19,249 bases of DNA, taken from Anaerolineaceae bacterium. Lineage in GTDB: Bacteria > Chloroflexota > Anaerolineae > JAAYZQ01. The notes under the pieces are model-generated. The model did no database searches. It was not told where the DNA came from and was given only the letters and a program-made list of their open reading frames with translations. Position 1 is the stretch's first letter. The number at the start of each line of letters is the position of its first letter. Positions 7,191-14,485 of the stretch are shown here, in pieces. The stretch covers positions 1-19,249 of the forward strand of contig JAAYZQ010000332.1 in the NCBI GenBank assembly GCA_012514775.1, given 5' to 3'. The position numbers and the translations under genes were made by a program.

Positions 7191-7844
7191 ATGACCAAGC
7201 GCCTCGTTCTCGTTGCCGGCAACATCGCGTCGGGCAAAACCTCCCTGGCCGAGCGGCTGGGTGCGCGGTTGGGATGGCGCACCGCCTTCGAGTCGGTGAA
7301 CGACAATCCCTACCTGGCCGACTTTTACGCCGACATGCGCCTCTGGTCCTTTCACCTGCAGATCTTTTTTCTGGGTCACAGGGCCCAGCAGCACCTGGAG
7401 CTGGCCCAGGCCCCCCAGTCGGCCATCGCCGACCGCAGCATCTACGAAGATGCCCACATCTTTGCCCGGGCCCTCTACCACCTGGGCAACCTCAGCGAGC
7501 GAGACTACCGGGCGTATCGCCAGGTGTTCGACATGGTCACCTCGGGCCTACCCCGGCCCGACCTCCTCCTCTACCTGCAGGCCCCCGTCACGGTCCTCGT
7601 GGAGCGCATCAACCAGCGCGGCCGGGCCATCGAAAAGGGCATCACGCCCGAGTACCTGTCGCTCCTGGAATCGTTCTATGGCGAGTGGATGCAGACCTTT
7701 GACCTGTGCCCGGTCCTCACCATCCGCACCGACGACCTGGATTTTGTGCACCAGGCACCGCACTTTGATATCGTCGTCGACCGCATCCTCGACCGGCTGG
7801 CCGGCAAGGAAGAGGTGCTGTTTGGCAACCAGGGAGGCGAATGA
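7191..7844 (+). CDS. Deoxynucleoside kinase (dAK/dGK type)
   Basis: Phosphorylates a deoxynucleoside to its 5'-monophosphate in salvage, trapping the imported nucleoside in the cytosol. The 217-residue protein has the P-loop GNIASGKTS (residues 10-18), the family DRS motif as DRSIYEDAHIFA from residue 81, which carries the substrate-contacting Arg and the following 'YED', and the arginine-rich lid 'INQRGRAIEKGITPEYL' with the usual 'L-x-x-Y/F-x-x-W' after it. Length is typical of bacterial deoxyadenosine/deoxyguanosine kinases. The ATG at 7191 follows GGAGGG directly; a longer in-frame extension upstream runs through the S-component gene in another frame and is not used. It ends in a TGATG overlap with the next gene. 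The base preference (purine versus pyrimidine) is not certain. Confidence 0.92.
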   Translation: MTKRLVLVAGNIASGKTSLAERLGARLGWRTAFESVNDNPYLADFYADMRLWSFHLQIFFLGHRAQQHLELAQAPQSAIADRSIYEDAHIFARALYHLGNLSERDYRAYRQVFDMVTSGLPRPDLLLYLQAPVTVLVERINQRGRAIEKGITPEYLSLLESFYGEWMQTFDLCPVLTIRTDDLDFVHQAPHFDIVVDRILDRLAGKEEVLFGNQGGE

Positions 7845-8461
7845 TGTCCAAGATTGACCTCAAGAAGGAGCTAAAGCACCTGTATTCGCCACCGGCCCGC
7901 TTCACGGTGGTGGAGGTGCCGCCCATGCAGTTCCTCATGGTCAACGGCCACGGCGACCCCAATACCGCAGCCGAGTACGCCCAGGCTGTGGAAGCCCTCT
8001 ATGCCGTCTCTTACAAGCTCAAGTTTCTGAGCAAGGCACAGGCCGATCGGGATTACGTGGTCATGCCTCTGGAAGGACTGTGGTGGGCCGCCGACATGGA
8101 GGCCTTTACCGCCCGCGACAAGGGCGCCTGGGATTGGACGATGATGATCGTCCAGCCCGACTGGATCACCGGCGAGATGTTCGAGGAGGCGAAGGGGCAG
8201 GTGACCCGGAAGAAGGACCTGCCCGCCTTGCCCCGTCTGCGCCTGGAGACCTACCACGAGGGCCTGTCGGTGCAGATTATGCACGTGGGCTCCTACGACG
8301 ACGAGGGCCCCGTGCTCCACCGGCTGCACCACGAGTTCCTGCCCGAGAACAACCTGGAGCCGGCGGGCAAGCACCACGAGATCTATCTTGGGGATCCGCG
8401 CAAGGTGGCGCCAGAAAAGCTCAAGACGGTTCTGCGCCAGCCGGTGCGCAAGCTGCCCTGA
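7844..8461 (+). CDS. GyrI-like small-molecule-binding domain protein
   Basis: Soluble protein of 205 residues of the GyrI-like (SOUL/Rob-homology) family. The start 'LKHLYSPPARFTVVEVPPMQFLMVNGHGDP' and the end 'KHHEIYLGDPRKVAPEKLKTVLRQPV' are characteristic of the stand-alone GyrI-like group, in which the domain binds small hydrophobic or cationic molecules; some members have been shown to hydrolyse cyclopropane-containing toxins. No DNA-binding helix-turn-helix is present, so it is not a BmrR-type regulator. Two adjacent ATGs (7841 and 7844) are possible; the second is preferred because GGAGG at 7833-7837 then has a 6-base spacing instead of 3. It is translationally coupled to the kinase gene and lies 42 bp before an ABC exporter, which would suit a drug-handling role. 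Confidence 0.85.
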   Translation: MSKIDLKKELKHLYSPPARFTVVEVPPMQFLMVNGHGDPNTAAEYAQAVEALYAVSYKLKFLSKAQADRDYVVMPLEGLWWAADMEAFTARDKGAWDWTMMIVQPDWITGEMFEEAKGQVTRKKDLPALPRLRLETYHEGLSVQIMHVGSYDDEGPVLHRLHHEFLPENNLEPAGKHHEIYLGDPRKVAPEKLKTVLRQPVRKLP

Positions 8462-8503
8462 GTCGGGGCGCAAGGAGGAACCCATACCGGGGGAAGGGAG
8501 CCG

Positions 8504-9664
8504 ATGAAGGTTCTGCGGGTTGCGCAAAAGACGCTCGTGGAGCTATGGCGAGAGCCCATGCACCTGGCTCTCATGCTCTTCTTTCCCATTATCCTCGTGA
8601 TCTTTTACTACGTGGCCTTTGGCCAGACCGAGAGCGCCGGCATCGGCGCCTATCTCCGGGTCCTGGTCCTGAACCGCGACACGTCCGGAGCCGGTGAGCA
8701 GCTCGTCGCCGCCATGGACGCCCTGGAGTTCGAGGGCAAACCGGTCCTGGACGTGGACATGGTGGCAAGCGAGGGCGACGCCCGCATCGCGCTGTTGGAG
8801 CGCAAGGCCGCCCTGCTCGTCATCGTGCCCCCGGACCTGGGCGAGGCACTGGCCGGCGCCAGCCGCGGCGTGCCTCGCGCCTCTCCCGCTGTCGTGGAGG
8901 TGGTGGGCGACCCCGGCTCCGACACCTTTGTCTTTGCCCGGAGCTTCCTGGCCGGCCTGATCCGCGAGTTCACTTTCGAGGCCGCAGGCGTAAAAGAGGA
9001 GGGCCCGGTCCTGACCTACGAGTTCCTGGCAGGGACCGGCACCATGTCCGATTTCGACTTTGGCGTGCCGGGTACCATCGTCTTTGGCATCGCCTTTGCC
9101 ATTATCACCACCCCCATCGCCCTGGTGCGCGAAAAGGTGGGTGGCACGCTCCAGCGTCTGCGCCTGACGCGCCTGAGCGCCGGGGCGCTGCTGGCGGGTG
9201 TCGCCCTGGCGCAGATGGCCATCGTCGCCGTGCAGGTGCCCATCACGTTCGCCAGCGCCGTGGCCCTGGGTTTCCAGGGCCACGGCTCGCTGTGGCTGGC
9301 GGCGGGCATCTGCGCCCTCCTGGGCCTGGCGGCCGTGGGCGTGGGCCTGCTCATCGCCTGCTTCTCGCGCACCGAGGGCGACGCGGTCAACCTGGCGTCG
9401 GGGGCATTGGTTCCCCTGGTGTTCCTGTCGGGCGCCGTCTTTCCCTTGCCCGCCGTCTCGCTGGGCACCGTGGCGGGGCACGACGTGCAGGCCTACGACC
9501 TCTTGCCCACCACCCACGGCGCCGAGGCCCTGCGCCGCGTGCTGGTTTTCGGCGATGGGGCGGGCGTCATCGCCTACGAGCTGGTCGCCCTGGCGGTTCT
9601 GTCGGCCGCCATCCTGGCTGCCGGGGTCGTGCTCTACCGGCGGCTGCAGATGCAGAGAGGATAG
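8504..9664 (+). CDS. ABC-2 type exporter permease (first of two)
   Basis: A 386-residue membrane subunit of an ABC exporter. The layout is that of ABC-2 permeases with a large extracytoplasmic domain: one helix near residues 20-40, a soluble domain of about 140 residues, then five or six helices from about residue 185, including 'LVREKVGGTLQRLRLTRLSAGALL', the coupling segment that contacts the ATPase. The C-terminal half is clearly paralogous to the second permease: both have 'L-x-R-L-R-L-T-x-L', 'AVALGFQGHGS' versus 'ALALGFQNHGS', and 'LPTTHG' versus 'FPATHG'. RBS GGGAAGGGAG lies just upstream. It is 3 bp from the ATPase gene. Substrate unknown. Confidence 0.88.
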   Translation: MKVLRVAQKTLVELWREPMHLALMLFFPIILVIFYYVAFGQTESAGIGAYLRVLVLNRDTSGAGEQLVAAMDALEFEGKPVLDVDMVASEGDARIALLERKAALLVIVPPDLGEALAGASRGVPRASPAVVEVVGDPGSDTFVFARSFLAGLIREFTFEAAGVKEEGPVLTYEFLAGTGTMSDFDFGVPGTIVFGIAFAIITTPIALVREKVGGTLQRLRLTRLSAGALLAGVALAQMAIVAVQVPITFASAVALGFQGHGSLWLAAGICALLGLAAVGVGLLIACFSRTEGDAVNLASGALVPLVFLSGAVFPLPAVSLGTVAGHDVQAYDLLPTTHGAEALRRVLVFGDGAGVIAYELVALAVLSAAILAAGVVLYRRLQMQRG

Positions 9665-9667
9665 ATC

Positions 9668-10666
9668 GTGGCCGAGACAGTGCTCAAGACAGAGGGGCTG
9701 ACGAAACGCTACGGCACGCTGACCGCCGTTCGCGACCTGAGCCTTGAGGTCTACGCGGGGGAGGTTTTCGGCTTCCTGGGACCCAACGGCGCCGGCAAGA
9801 CGACGTCCATCAACATGATGTGCGGCCTGCTCAAGGCCGACGCCGGGCAGGTGTGGGTGCGGGGTGTGCCCCTGTGGGGCGCGGGCGACGAGGGCGCCCT
9901 CCAGGTGCGGCAGCGGGTGGGCGTTTGCCCGCAAGAGATCGTCCTCTGGGAGCGGCTGACCTGCCTGGAGCAGTTGCAGTTCATGGGGCAGATGTACGGG
10001 CTGAGCGGGCGCCAGGCACGGGCGAGCGGGCAGCGGCTGCTGGACGAGCTGGATCTGGCGGCCAAGGCCAACAAGCAGGCCAGAACCCTGTCCGGCGGGA
10101 TGAAGCGCCGCCTCAACCTGGCCATGGCCCTGGTCCACGATCCCGAGATTGCCGTGTTCGACGAGCCGGAAGCCGGCCTGGACCCCCAGAGCCGGGTCAA
10201 GGTACGGGAGTACATCCAGGCCCTGGCCCGCAGCCGCACCCGCACGGTCATCCTGACGACGCACAACATGGACGAGGCCGAACGCCTGGCGGACCGGGTG
10301 GCCATCATCGACCGGGGACAGCTCCTGGCCCTGGACAGCCCCGAGGCCCTCAAGAGCAGCGTCGCCGGCGCGGCCGGGGGCGACGTCATCGAGATCGGCC
10401 TCGACGCGCAGCCCGAGACCGGGGCGCGGGCCCTGGCCGCCCTCGACGGCGTGCGGGCCGCCGACGGCCGGCCCCTGGCCGCCCAGGCGCACCTGAACGA
10501 GCGCTACGACACCCTCACCATCCGCGCCCTCAATGCCGCGTCCCTGCTGCCGGCGGTCCTGGCCGCCCTGCAAGCGGCGGAGGTGGCCGCGGGCGAGGTG
10601 CGCATCCGGCGCAACACCCTGGAGGACGTCTTTATCCGGCTGACCGGGCGAGGGCTGCGGGAATGA
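9668..10666 (+). CDS. ABC exporter ATP-binding protein (DrrA/CcmA-like)
   Basis: Cytosolic ATPase of 332 residues powering the flanking permeases. It has Walker A GPNGAGKTT (38-46), Q-loop 'VGVCPQEIVLW', signature LSGGM (from residue 141), Walker B 'IAVFDEPEAGLDP' with the catalytic Glu, and a switch His in 'ILTTHNMDEAERLADR'. The ~100-residue C-terminal extension with 'RRNTLEDVFIRLTGRGLRE' is typical of the drug/antibiotic-export (DrrA-type) group. The start is GTG at 9668, three bases after the previous stop, with AGAGAGG upstream. The last four bases form an ATGA overlap with the next permease gene, so the three genes are probably translationally coupled. Confidence 0.92.
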   Translation: MAETVLKTEGLTKRYGTLTAVRDLSLEVYAGEVFGFLGPNGAGKTTSINMMCGLLKADAGQVWVRGVPLWGAGDEGALQVRQRVGVCPQEIVLWERLTCLEQLQFMGQMYGLSGRQARASGQRLLDELDLAAKANKQARTLSGGMKRRLNLAMALVHDPEIAVFDEPEAGLDPQSRVKVREYIQALARSRTRTVILTTHNMDEAERLADRVAIIDRGQLLALDSPEALKSSVAGAAGGDVIEIGLDAQPETGARALAALDGVRAADGRPLAAQAHLNERYDTLTIRALNAASLLPAVLAALQAAEVAAGEVRIRRNTLEDVFIRLTGRGLRE

Positions 10667-11754
10667 AGGCCCTCCTCGTCGCCCGCAAGACGCTCCTGGA
10701 GCTGGTACGGGAGTGGCAGCTTCTGCTCCTCGTCGTCGCCATCCCCGTGGCCTTCTTGTGGATCACAGAGCTGGGCTATGGCTCTCCGCTGCTTGTGACC
10801 CATCCGCTCCTGGTCGCCGGAGGCAAGGGGAGCGAGGAGCTGCTGGCCGAGATCTCGGCCGAGGTCTATGCCGACGGGCGGCCGGTCTTTCAACTGGAGC
10901 CCGCCGCGGGGCCCGCTGCGGCCGACGAGGCCCTGAAAGCCCAGGAGGCCACGGCCCTGCTGACCGTCACCTCCGGCCAGGGCATCACCATCAAGGGCGA
11001 CGCGCTGTCCATGAACTTTTACCGGGCAGGCATCATCCTGGAAGAGATGCTGAACCGCCGGGCCGACCGCCGGGCGGGCCGGCCGGAAACAGTCCGGCTG
11101 GAAGCCCGGCCCCTGGCCGGCAGCGGCCCCCGGAGCCTGTTCGACGTCTACGCGCCGGGCATGATCGTCTTTGCCCTGCTGCTGACCATCCCGCAGGTGG
11201 CCATGTTGGTGGCCCGCGAAAGCCGCTGGCGGACCCTGCACCGGCTGCGCCTCACGCCCCTGCGCGCCTGGGAGCTGCTGGGCGGCGTCGGCGTGGCCCA
11301 GACGGCCATCGGCGCCGTCCTCGTCGCCCTCGTCCTGGGCAGTGCCCTGGCCCTGGGATTTCAGAACCACGGCTCGTTCTGGCTGGCCCTGGTCGTTGGC
11401 CTGGCCATCAACCTGTCGGCCATCGGCTGGGGGCTCGTCGTGGGTTGCTTTGTCGAGAACGACGGGCAGGCCATCAACGTCGGCAGCACGGTGACCATGC
11501 TCCAGGTCTTCTTGTCGGGCTCGTTTTACCAGATGCCGTCTCCCACCCTGTTCCGCCTGGGCGGCCACGCCATCGAGCTGTTCGACGTCTTTCCCGCCAC
11601 CCACGGCTTTTTGGCACTGCAACAGGTTCTGTGCTACGGCGCCGGCTGGCGGGACGTGGCCTTTCGCCTGGCGGCCACCGTGCTCCTTTCCTTCCTGACC
11701 CTCGTCCTGGGCGTGGCGCTGTTCGGGCGGCTGCGGATGAGGGAAAGGCAGTAG
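10663..11754 (+). CDS. ABC-2 type exporter permease (second of two)
   Basis: A 363-residue permease paralogous to the one at 8504. It starts MKALLVARKTLLELVREWQ, has one helix (about residues 18-35), an extracytoplasmic domain up to about residue 155, and a membrane-embedded C-terminal half beginning 'VYAPGMIVFALLLTIPQVAMLVA'. The chosen start is the ATG at 10663, which overlaps the ATPase stop (ATGA); an open frame extends far upstream but runs through the ATPase gene in another frame and is ignored. Two different permeases and one ATPase predict a heterodimeric exporter. The stop codon lies in a small inverted repeat at the edge of the glmS promoter. Confidence 0.88.
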   Translation: MKALLVARKTLLELVREWQLLLLVVAIPVAFLWITELGYGSPLLVTHPLLVAGGKGSEELLAEISAEVYADGRPVFQLEPAAGPAAADEALKAQEATALLTVTSGQGITIKGDALSMNFYRAGIILEEMLNRRADRRAGRPETVRLEARPLAGSGPRSLFDVYAPGMIVFALLLTIPQVAMLVARESRWRTLHRLRLTPLRAWELLGGVGVAQTAIGAVLVALVLGSALALGFQNHGSFWLALVVGLAINLSAIGWGLVVGCFVENDGQAINVGSTVTMLQVFLSGSFYQMPSPTLFRLGGHAIELFDVFPATHGFLALQQVLCYGAGWRDVAFRLAATVLLSFLTLVLGVALFGRLRMRERQ

Positions 11755-11768
11755 GCGGTTTTGCCGCC
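11754..11768. repeat. Short inverted repeat overlapping the glmS -35 region
   Basis: GGCGG (11754-11758) and CCGCC (11764-11768) flank a TTTTG loop. The second arm overlaps the likely -35 of the glmS promoter. No T-run follows, so it is a weak terminator candidate; an operator role is possible. Confidence 0.35.
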
Positions 11769-11790
11769 GGCGAGCCGGGCATGGTATAAT
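11761..11790 (+). promoter_or_regulatory. Extended -10 promoter for glmS
   Basis: TGGTATAAT at 11782-11790 is identical to the extended -10 of the ECF unit promoter. TTGCCG (11761-11766) is a weak -35 at 18 bp. The transcript would have a leader of about 65 nt. Confidence 0.65.
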
Positions 11791-11805
11791 GTCCGCCGAC
11801 GGCAA

Positions 11806-11826
11806 GGGGCAAGGCTTCCCTGCCCC
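11806..11826 (+). other. Hairpin in the glmS 5' leader
   Basis: GGGGCA (11806-11811) pairs with TGCCCC (11821-11826); two further G-C pairs can form inside after one mismatch, with a CTT loop. It lies between the promoter and the GGAG at 11848-11851. The leader is too short to hold the glmS ribozyme, so this is not that element. Confidence 0.4.
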
Positions 11827-11861
11827 GCGCACCCGATCCTGGTCCTTGGAGAACAGCATTC

Positions 11862-13661
11862 ATGTGCGGCATCTTTGGCATCATCACCAACGTTGAAACA
11901 GCCCTCGGCCCGACCCTGTTCCAGGCCGGCAAGCGCCTGGCCTACCGCGGCTACGATTCCGTCGGCTGCGCGACGGTGGCCGCCGACGGCAGCATCGACC
12001 TGCGCAAGGGCGTGGGACGCATCGACGACGTGAGCGCCCGGCTCGACTTTGCCTCCATGCGGGGCTGCCGGGGCATCACCCAGCTTCGGTGGGCCACCTT
12101 TGGCGCGCCATCCTACGAGAACGCCCAGCCGCACCTGGACTCGGACGGCGACCTGGTGGGCGCCCACAATGGCAACGTCGTGAACAACGTGCAGATGCGC
12201 GAGCTGTTCCTCCGCGAGGGGCTGACGGTGCGGGGCACCAACGACGGCGAGACCTGCATCCACGCCGTGGAACGCCACTTTGACCGCAATGGCGGCGACA
12301 TGCTCGCCGCCATCTGCGCCGCCTACGACGACCTGGAGGGCGACTATGCCTTCGTCATCACCCACCGGGACGAGGAGCGGCTGTATGCCATCAAGAAGGG
12401 CTCGGGGCTGGTGGCGGGCCGCGGCGAGGGCATGTCGGTCATCTCGTCGGATCTGCCCAGCCTGCTGCCCCTCACCCGCCGCATCGTCCGCGTCTACGAC
12501 GGCGAGATCGTCGTCCTGACGCCCGACTCGGTGGAGCTGTACAGCGTGCGGGACCGGGCCCCCATCCAGCGGGATGAGGAATGGTACGACGGCCCCATCG
12601 AAGTCGCGGAAAAGGGCGGCTACCCGCACTTTATGCTGAAAGAGATCCACGAGCAACCGACCGTTGCCGGCGAGCTGCTGCACCTGCTGAACAGCTCGCG
12701 CTACGTGCAGCCCTTTCTGGACGCCTTGACCGCCACGGGCGACCGGCCCGTATACCTGGTGGGCTGCGGCACGAGCTATCACGCCTGCCTGCTGGGCGCC
12801 TACTACTTTAACCAGATCGCCAGCCGGCCGGCGGTGGCCGTCCTGGGGCCGCAGTTCATCGAGCAGTACGGCCGCAGCCTGGGGCCGCAAGATACGGCCG
12901 TCTTTGTCAGCCAGAGTGGCGAGACCAAGGACGTGCTGAACGCGGTCAAGGTCATGCGCGAGCGGGGCGGCCGCGTGCTGGGCGTCCTCAACGTCGTGGG
13001 CTCGTCGCTGGCCCACGGCAGCGACGTCTACCTGCCCCTGGCGTGCGGCTACGAGATCAGCGTGCCGGCCACCAAGACCTTTGTCAACCAGGCCGCGCTG
13101 TTCCTGCACCTTGCCACGCGCCTGGCGGGGCGCGACCCGGCCAACCTGAACCCCCTGCCCGAACTGCTCTCCCGCACCCTCGACGCCACCGACGCCGCCG
13201 CCCGCGAGGTCGCCGCCTACCTACACGATTGGAACGACATGTATTACCTGGGCTACGGCATCACGCACCCCATCGCCCTGGAGGGCGCGCTGAAACTCAA
13301 GGAGATCACCTACGCCCACTGCGAGGGCATCTTTTCCAGCGAGTTCAAGCACGGACCGCTGTCGGCCGTCCACGACGGCTACCCCGTGCTGTTCATCACC
13401 GCACCCGGCGACGAGTCGATGATGATCAACCACGTCAACGAGGTCACCGTGCGCGGCGGGCGGACAATCATCGTCGCTGCCGAGCACGAGGCACTGCGCA
13501 AGAACGCGCACGATTATCTCGTCCTGCCCGAGGCCGACCGGTTCACAGTGCCCATCCTGGCTACAATCCCGGCACAGCTCATCTCTTACCACGTGAGCGT
13601 CGCCCGCGGGATCGATCCCGACTTTCCGAGAAACCTGAGCAAGACGCTGACCGTCGATTAG
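11862..13661 (+). CDS. glmS: Glutamine--fructose-6-phosphate aminotransferase (isomerizing), GlmS
   Basis: Makes glucosamine-6-phosphate from fructose-6-phosphate and glutamine, the first step to UDP-GlcNAc for peptidoglycan and other amino sugars. The 599-residue protein has an N-terminal class II glutamine amidotransferase domain: Cys2 becomes the catalytic N-terminus (MCGIFGI), with RGYDS, QLRWATFG (family H-T-R-W-A-T-x-G; Arg kept), AHNGN for the oxyanion hole, and GTNDGE with the substrate-binding Asp. Two SIS sugar-isomerase domains follow: GCGTS (301-305), SQSGET (350-355), 'EISVPATKTF', SEFKHGPL, and the C-terminal KTLTVD (594-599) whose Lys matches the lid lysine. GGAG stands 10 bases before the ATG. 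A partial second copy lies downstream at 14486-14707. The glutaminase motifs deviate slightly from Escherichia coli GlmS, so a related sugar-phosphate substrate is not ruled out. Confidence 0.92.
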   Translation: MCGIFGIITNVETALGPTLFQAGKRLAYRGYDSVGCATVAADGSIDLRKGVGRIDDVSARLDFASMRGCRGITQLRWATFGAPSYENAQPHLDSDGDLVGAHNGNVVNNVQMRELFLREGLTVRGTNDGETCIHAVERHFDRNGGDMLAAICAAYDDLEGDYAFVITHRDEERLYAIKKGSGLVAGRGEGMSVISSDLPSLLPLTRRIVRVYDGEIVVLTPDSVELYSVRDRAPIQRDEEWYDGPIEVAEKGGYPHFMLKEIHEQPTVAGELLHLLNSSRYVQPFLDALTATGDRPVYLVGCGTSYHACLLGAYYFNQIASRPAVAVLGPQFIEQYGRSLGPQDTAVFVSQSGETKDVLNAVKVMRERGGRVLGVLNVVGSSLAHGSDVYLPLACGYEISVPATKTFVNQAALFLHLATRLAGRDPANLNPLPELLSRTLDATDAAAREVAAYLHDWNDMYYLGYGITHPIALEGALKLKEITYAHCEGIFSSEFKHGPLSAVHDGYPVLFITAPGDESMMINHVNEVTVRGGRTIIVAAEHEALRKNAHDYLVLPEADRFTVPILATIPAQLISYHVSVARGIDPDFPRNLSKTLTVD

Positions 13662-13670
13662 ATCTGCTCC

Positions 13671-13699
13671 TTGACCGATTGGCACAATCGGATTATACT
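13671..13699 (+). promoter_or_regulatory. Promoter of the retropepsin module, overlapped by an inverted repeat
   Basis: TTGACC (13671-13676), a 17-bp spacer, and TATACT (13694-13699). The perfect inverted repeat CCGATT-ggcac-AATCGG (13675-13691) starts in the -35 and fills most of the spacer. Its position suits an operator better than a terminator, as no T-run follows. The promoter starts only about 10 bases after the glmS stop. Confidence 0.6.
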
Positions 13700-13770
13700 A
13701 CTACCATAGACGCGAGTCCCATCTCACGTTGCTATGAGGTTTTTGAGGTGAACAGAAAGGGTACGAGACT

Positions 13771-14049
13771 ATGACGTGGCAAGAGGTGCGCAAGGCGTAT
13801 CCGGATCAGTGGCTTGTCATCGAAGCGATCGAGGCGCACACGGAAGAAAACCGGCGATTGCTCGACCAGATCTCTGTCGTAGAGACCAGCGCAGACGGCG
13901 CAGCGGCATTGCAAGCCTACGAGCGCCTGCATCGAGCGCACCCTCAACGCGAGTTCTACTTTGTGCACACCGGGCGCGAGAGTCTGGACATCCGTGAGCG
14001 GCGTTGGATCGGCATTCGGAGGGCAGATGCGGCTTACGCTCAAAGATAA
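13771..14049 (+). CDS. Conserved hypothetical protein, partner of the retropepsin-like protease
   Basis: A 92-residue soluble protein beginning MTWQEVRKAYPDQWLVIEAI and containing 'HPQREFYFVHTGRESLDI'. I know no named domain for it, but small proteins with this 'Y-P-x-Q-W' start and 'P-x-R-E-F-Y-F-V-H-T' segment are often encoded directly upstream of retropepsin-like proteins in Chloroflexota and some other phyla. The ATG at 13771 follows AAAGGG with a spacing of 9. Its end overlaps the next gene by 23 bp, so the two are probably translated together. Base composition is visibly lower in GC than glmS or the ABC genes, as is that of its partner. The function is unknown; a chaperone, substrate or adaptor for the protease would all fit. 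Confidence 0.8.
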   Translation: MTWQEVRKAYPDQWLVIEAIEAHTEENRRLLDQISVVETSADGAAALQAYERLHRAHPQREFYFVHTGRESLDIRERRWIGIRRADAAYAQR

Positions 14050-14425
14050 CCTGCCATTCACCCATGTGAAACTCAAGTATCTGGAGACCGAGATCGAGAT
14101 TCCGGATGTACTCATAGACACTGGATCCGCGAGCACGATTTTGGCAGCGCACTTGGTGGCAGAAGCAGGTATCGAGCCCGAGATGTCCGATATTCTGTAT
14201 ACAATTCGAGGCGTGGGTGGAACAGAAGCAGTATTCAGCCGCCGAGTCGACACGTTACAAGTTGGCCCCTCTACCGTCTCCGACTTTGAGATCGAGGTTG
14301 GCGGAATGGACTACGGGTTCGAGATCAATGGCATCCTTGGTATGGACTATATGCTCCAGACTGGCATGATCATCAATCTTGATGAGTTGAGGCTCGAGTT
14401 TTCGGAGCGACTCCGCAATCAGTAG
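14027..14425 (+). CDS. Retropepsin-like aspartic protease domain protein
   Basis: A 132-residue single-domain protein. It carries the aspartic protease motif 'VLIDTGSASTIL' (D-T-G-S, about residues 26-34), the flap region, and the second hydrophobic-hydrophobic-G element as 'INGILGMDYML', all as in bacterial retropepsin-like proteins that act as homodimers. No signal peptide or membrane helix is seen, so it is probably cytosolic. The start is placed at the ATG at 14027, where GGAGGG lies at 14018-14023 and the protein begins 'MRLTLKDNLPFTHVKLKYL'; an in-frame ATG at 13961 would add 22 residues unlike the family. It overlaps the upstream gene. Composition is AT-richer than the flanks, consistent with transfer. 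Target protein unknown. Confidence 0.85.
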   Translation: MRLTLKDNLPFTHVKLKYLETEIEIPDVLIDTGSASTILAAHLVAEAGIEPEMSDILYTIRGVGGTEAVFSRRVDTLQVGPSTVSDFEIEVGGMDYGFEINGILGMDYMLQTGMIINLDELRLEFSERLRNQ

Positions 14426-14452
14426 AGCCTTGGCTGAGTAGTAGGCGGCAGG

Positions 14453-14468
14453 ACAAGGACAGCCTTGT
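14453..14468 (+). other. Small hairpin after the retropepsin gene
   Basis: ACAAGG (14453-14458) and CCTTGT (14463-14468) form a 6-bp stem with an ACAG loop, 28 bases after the stop. The T-run expected of an intrinsic terminator is absent. It also sits 18 bases before the left end of the glmS fragment. Confidence 0.3.
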
Positions 14469-14485
14469 TAGTCGGTTGCGTCCCA

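Noticed and set aside
8543..10573. 676-codon open frame on the minus strand opposite the ABC exporter genes
   Set aside because: It is a GC-rich shadow of well-identified genes on the plus strand; its translation is rich in G, Q, H and A with no recognisable domain.
11791..11861. glmS ribozyme/riboswitch in the glmS leader
   Set aside because: The leader after the promoter is about 65 nt, far shorter than the ribozyme, and only one simple hairpin is present.
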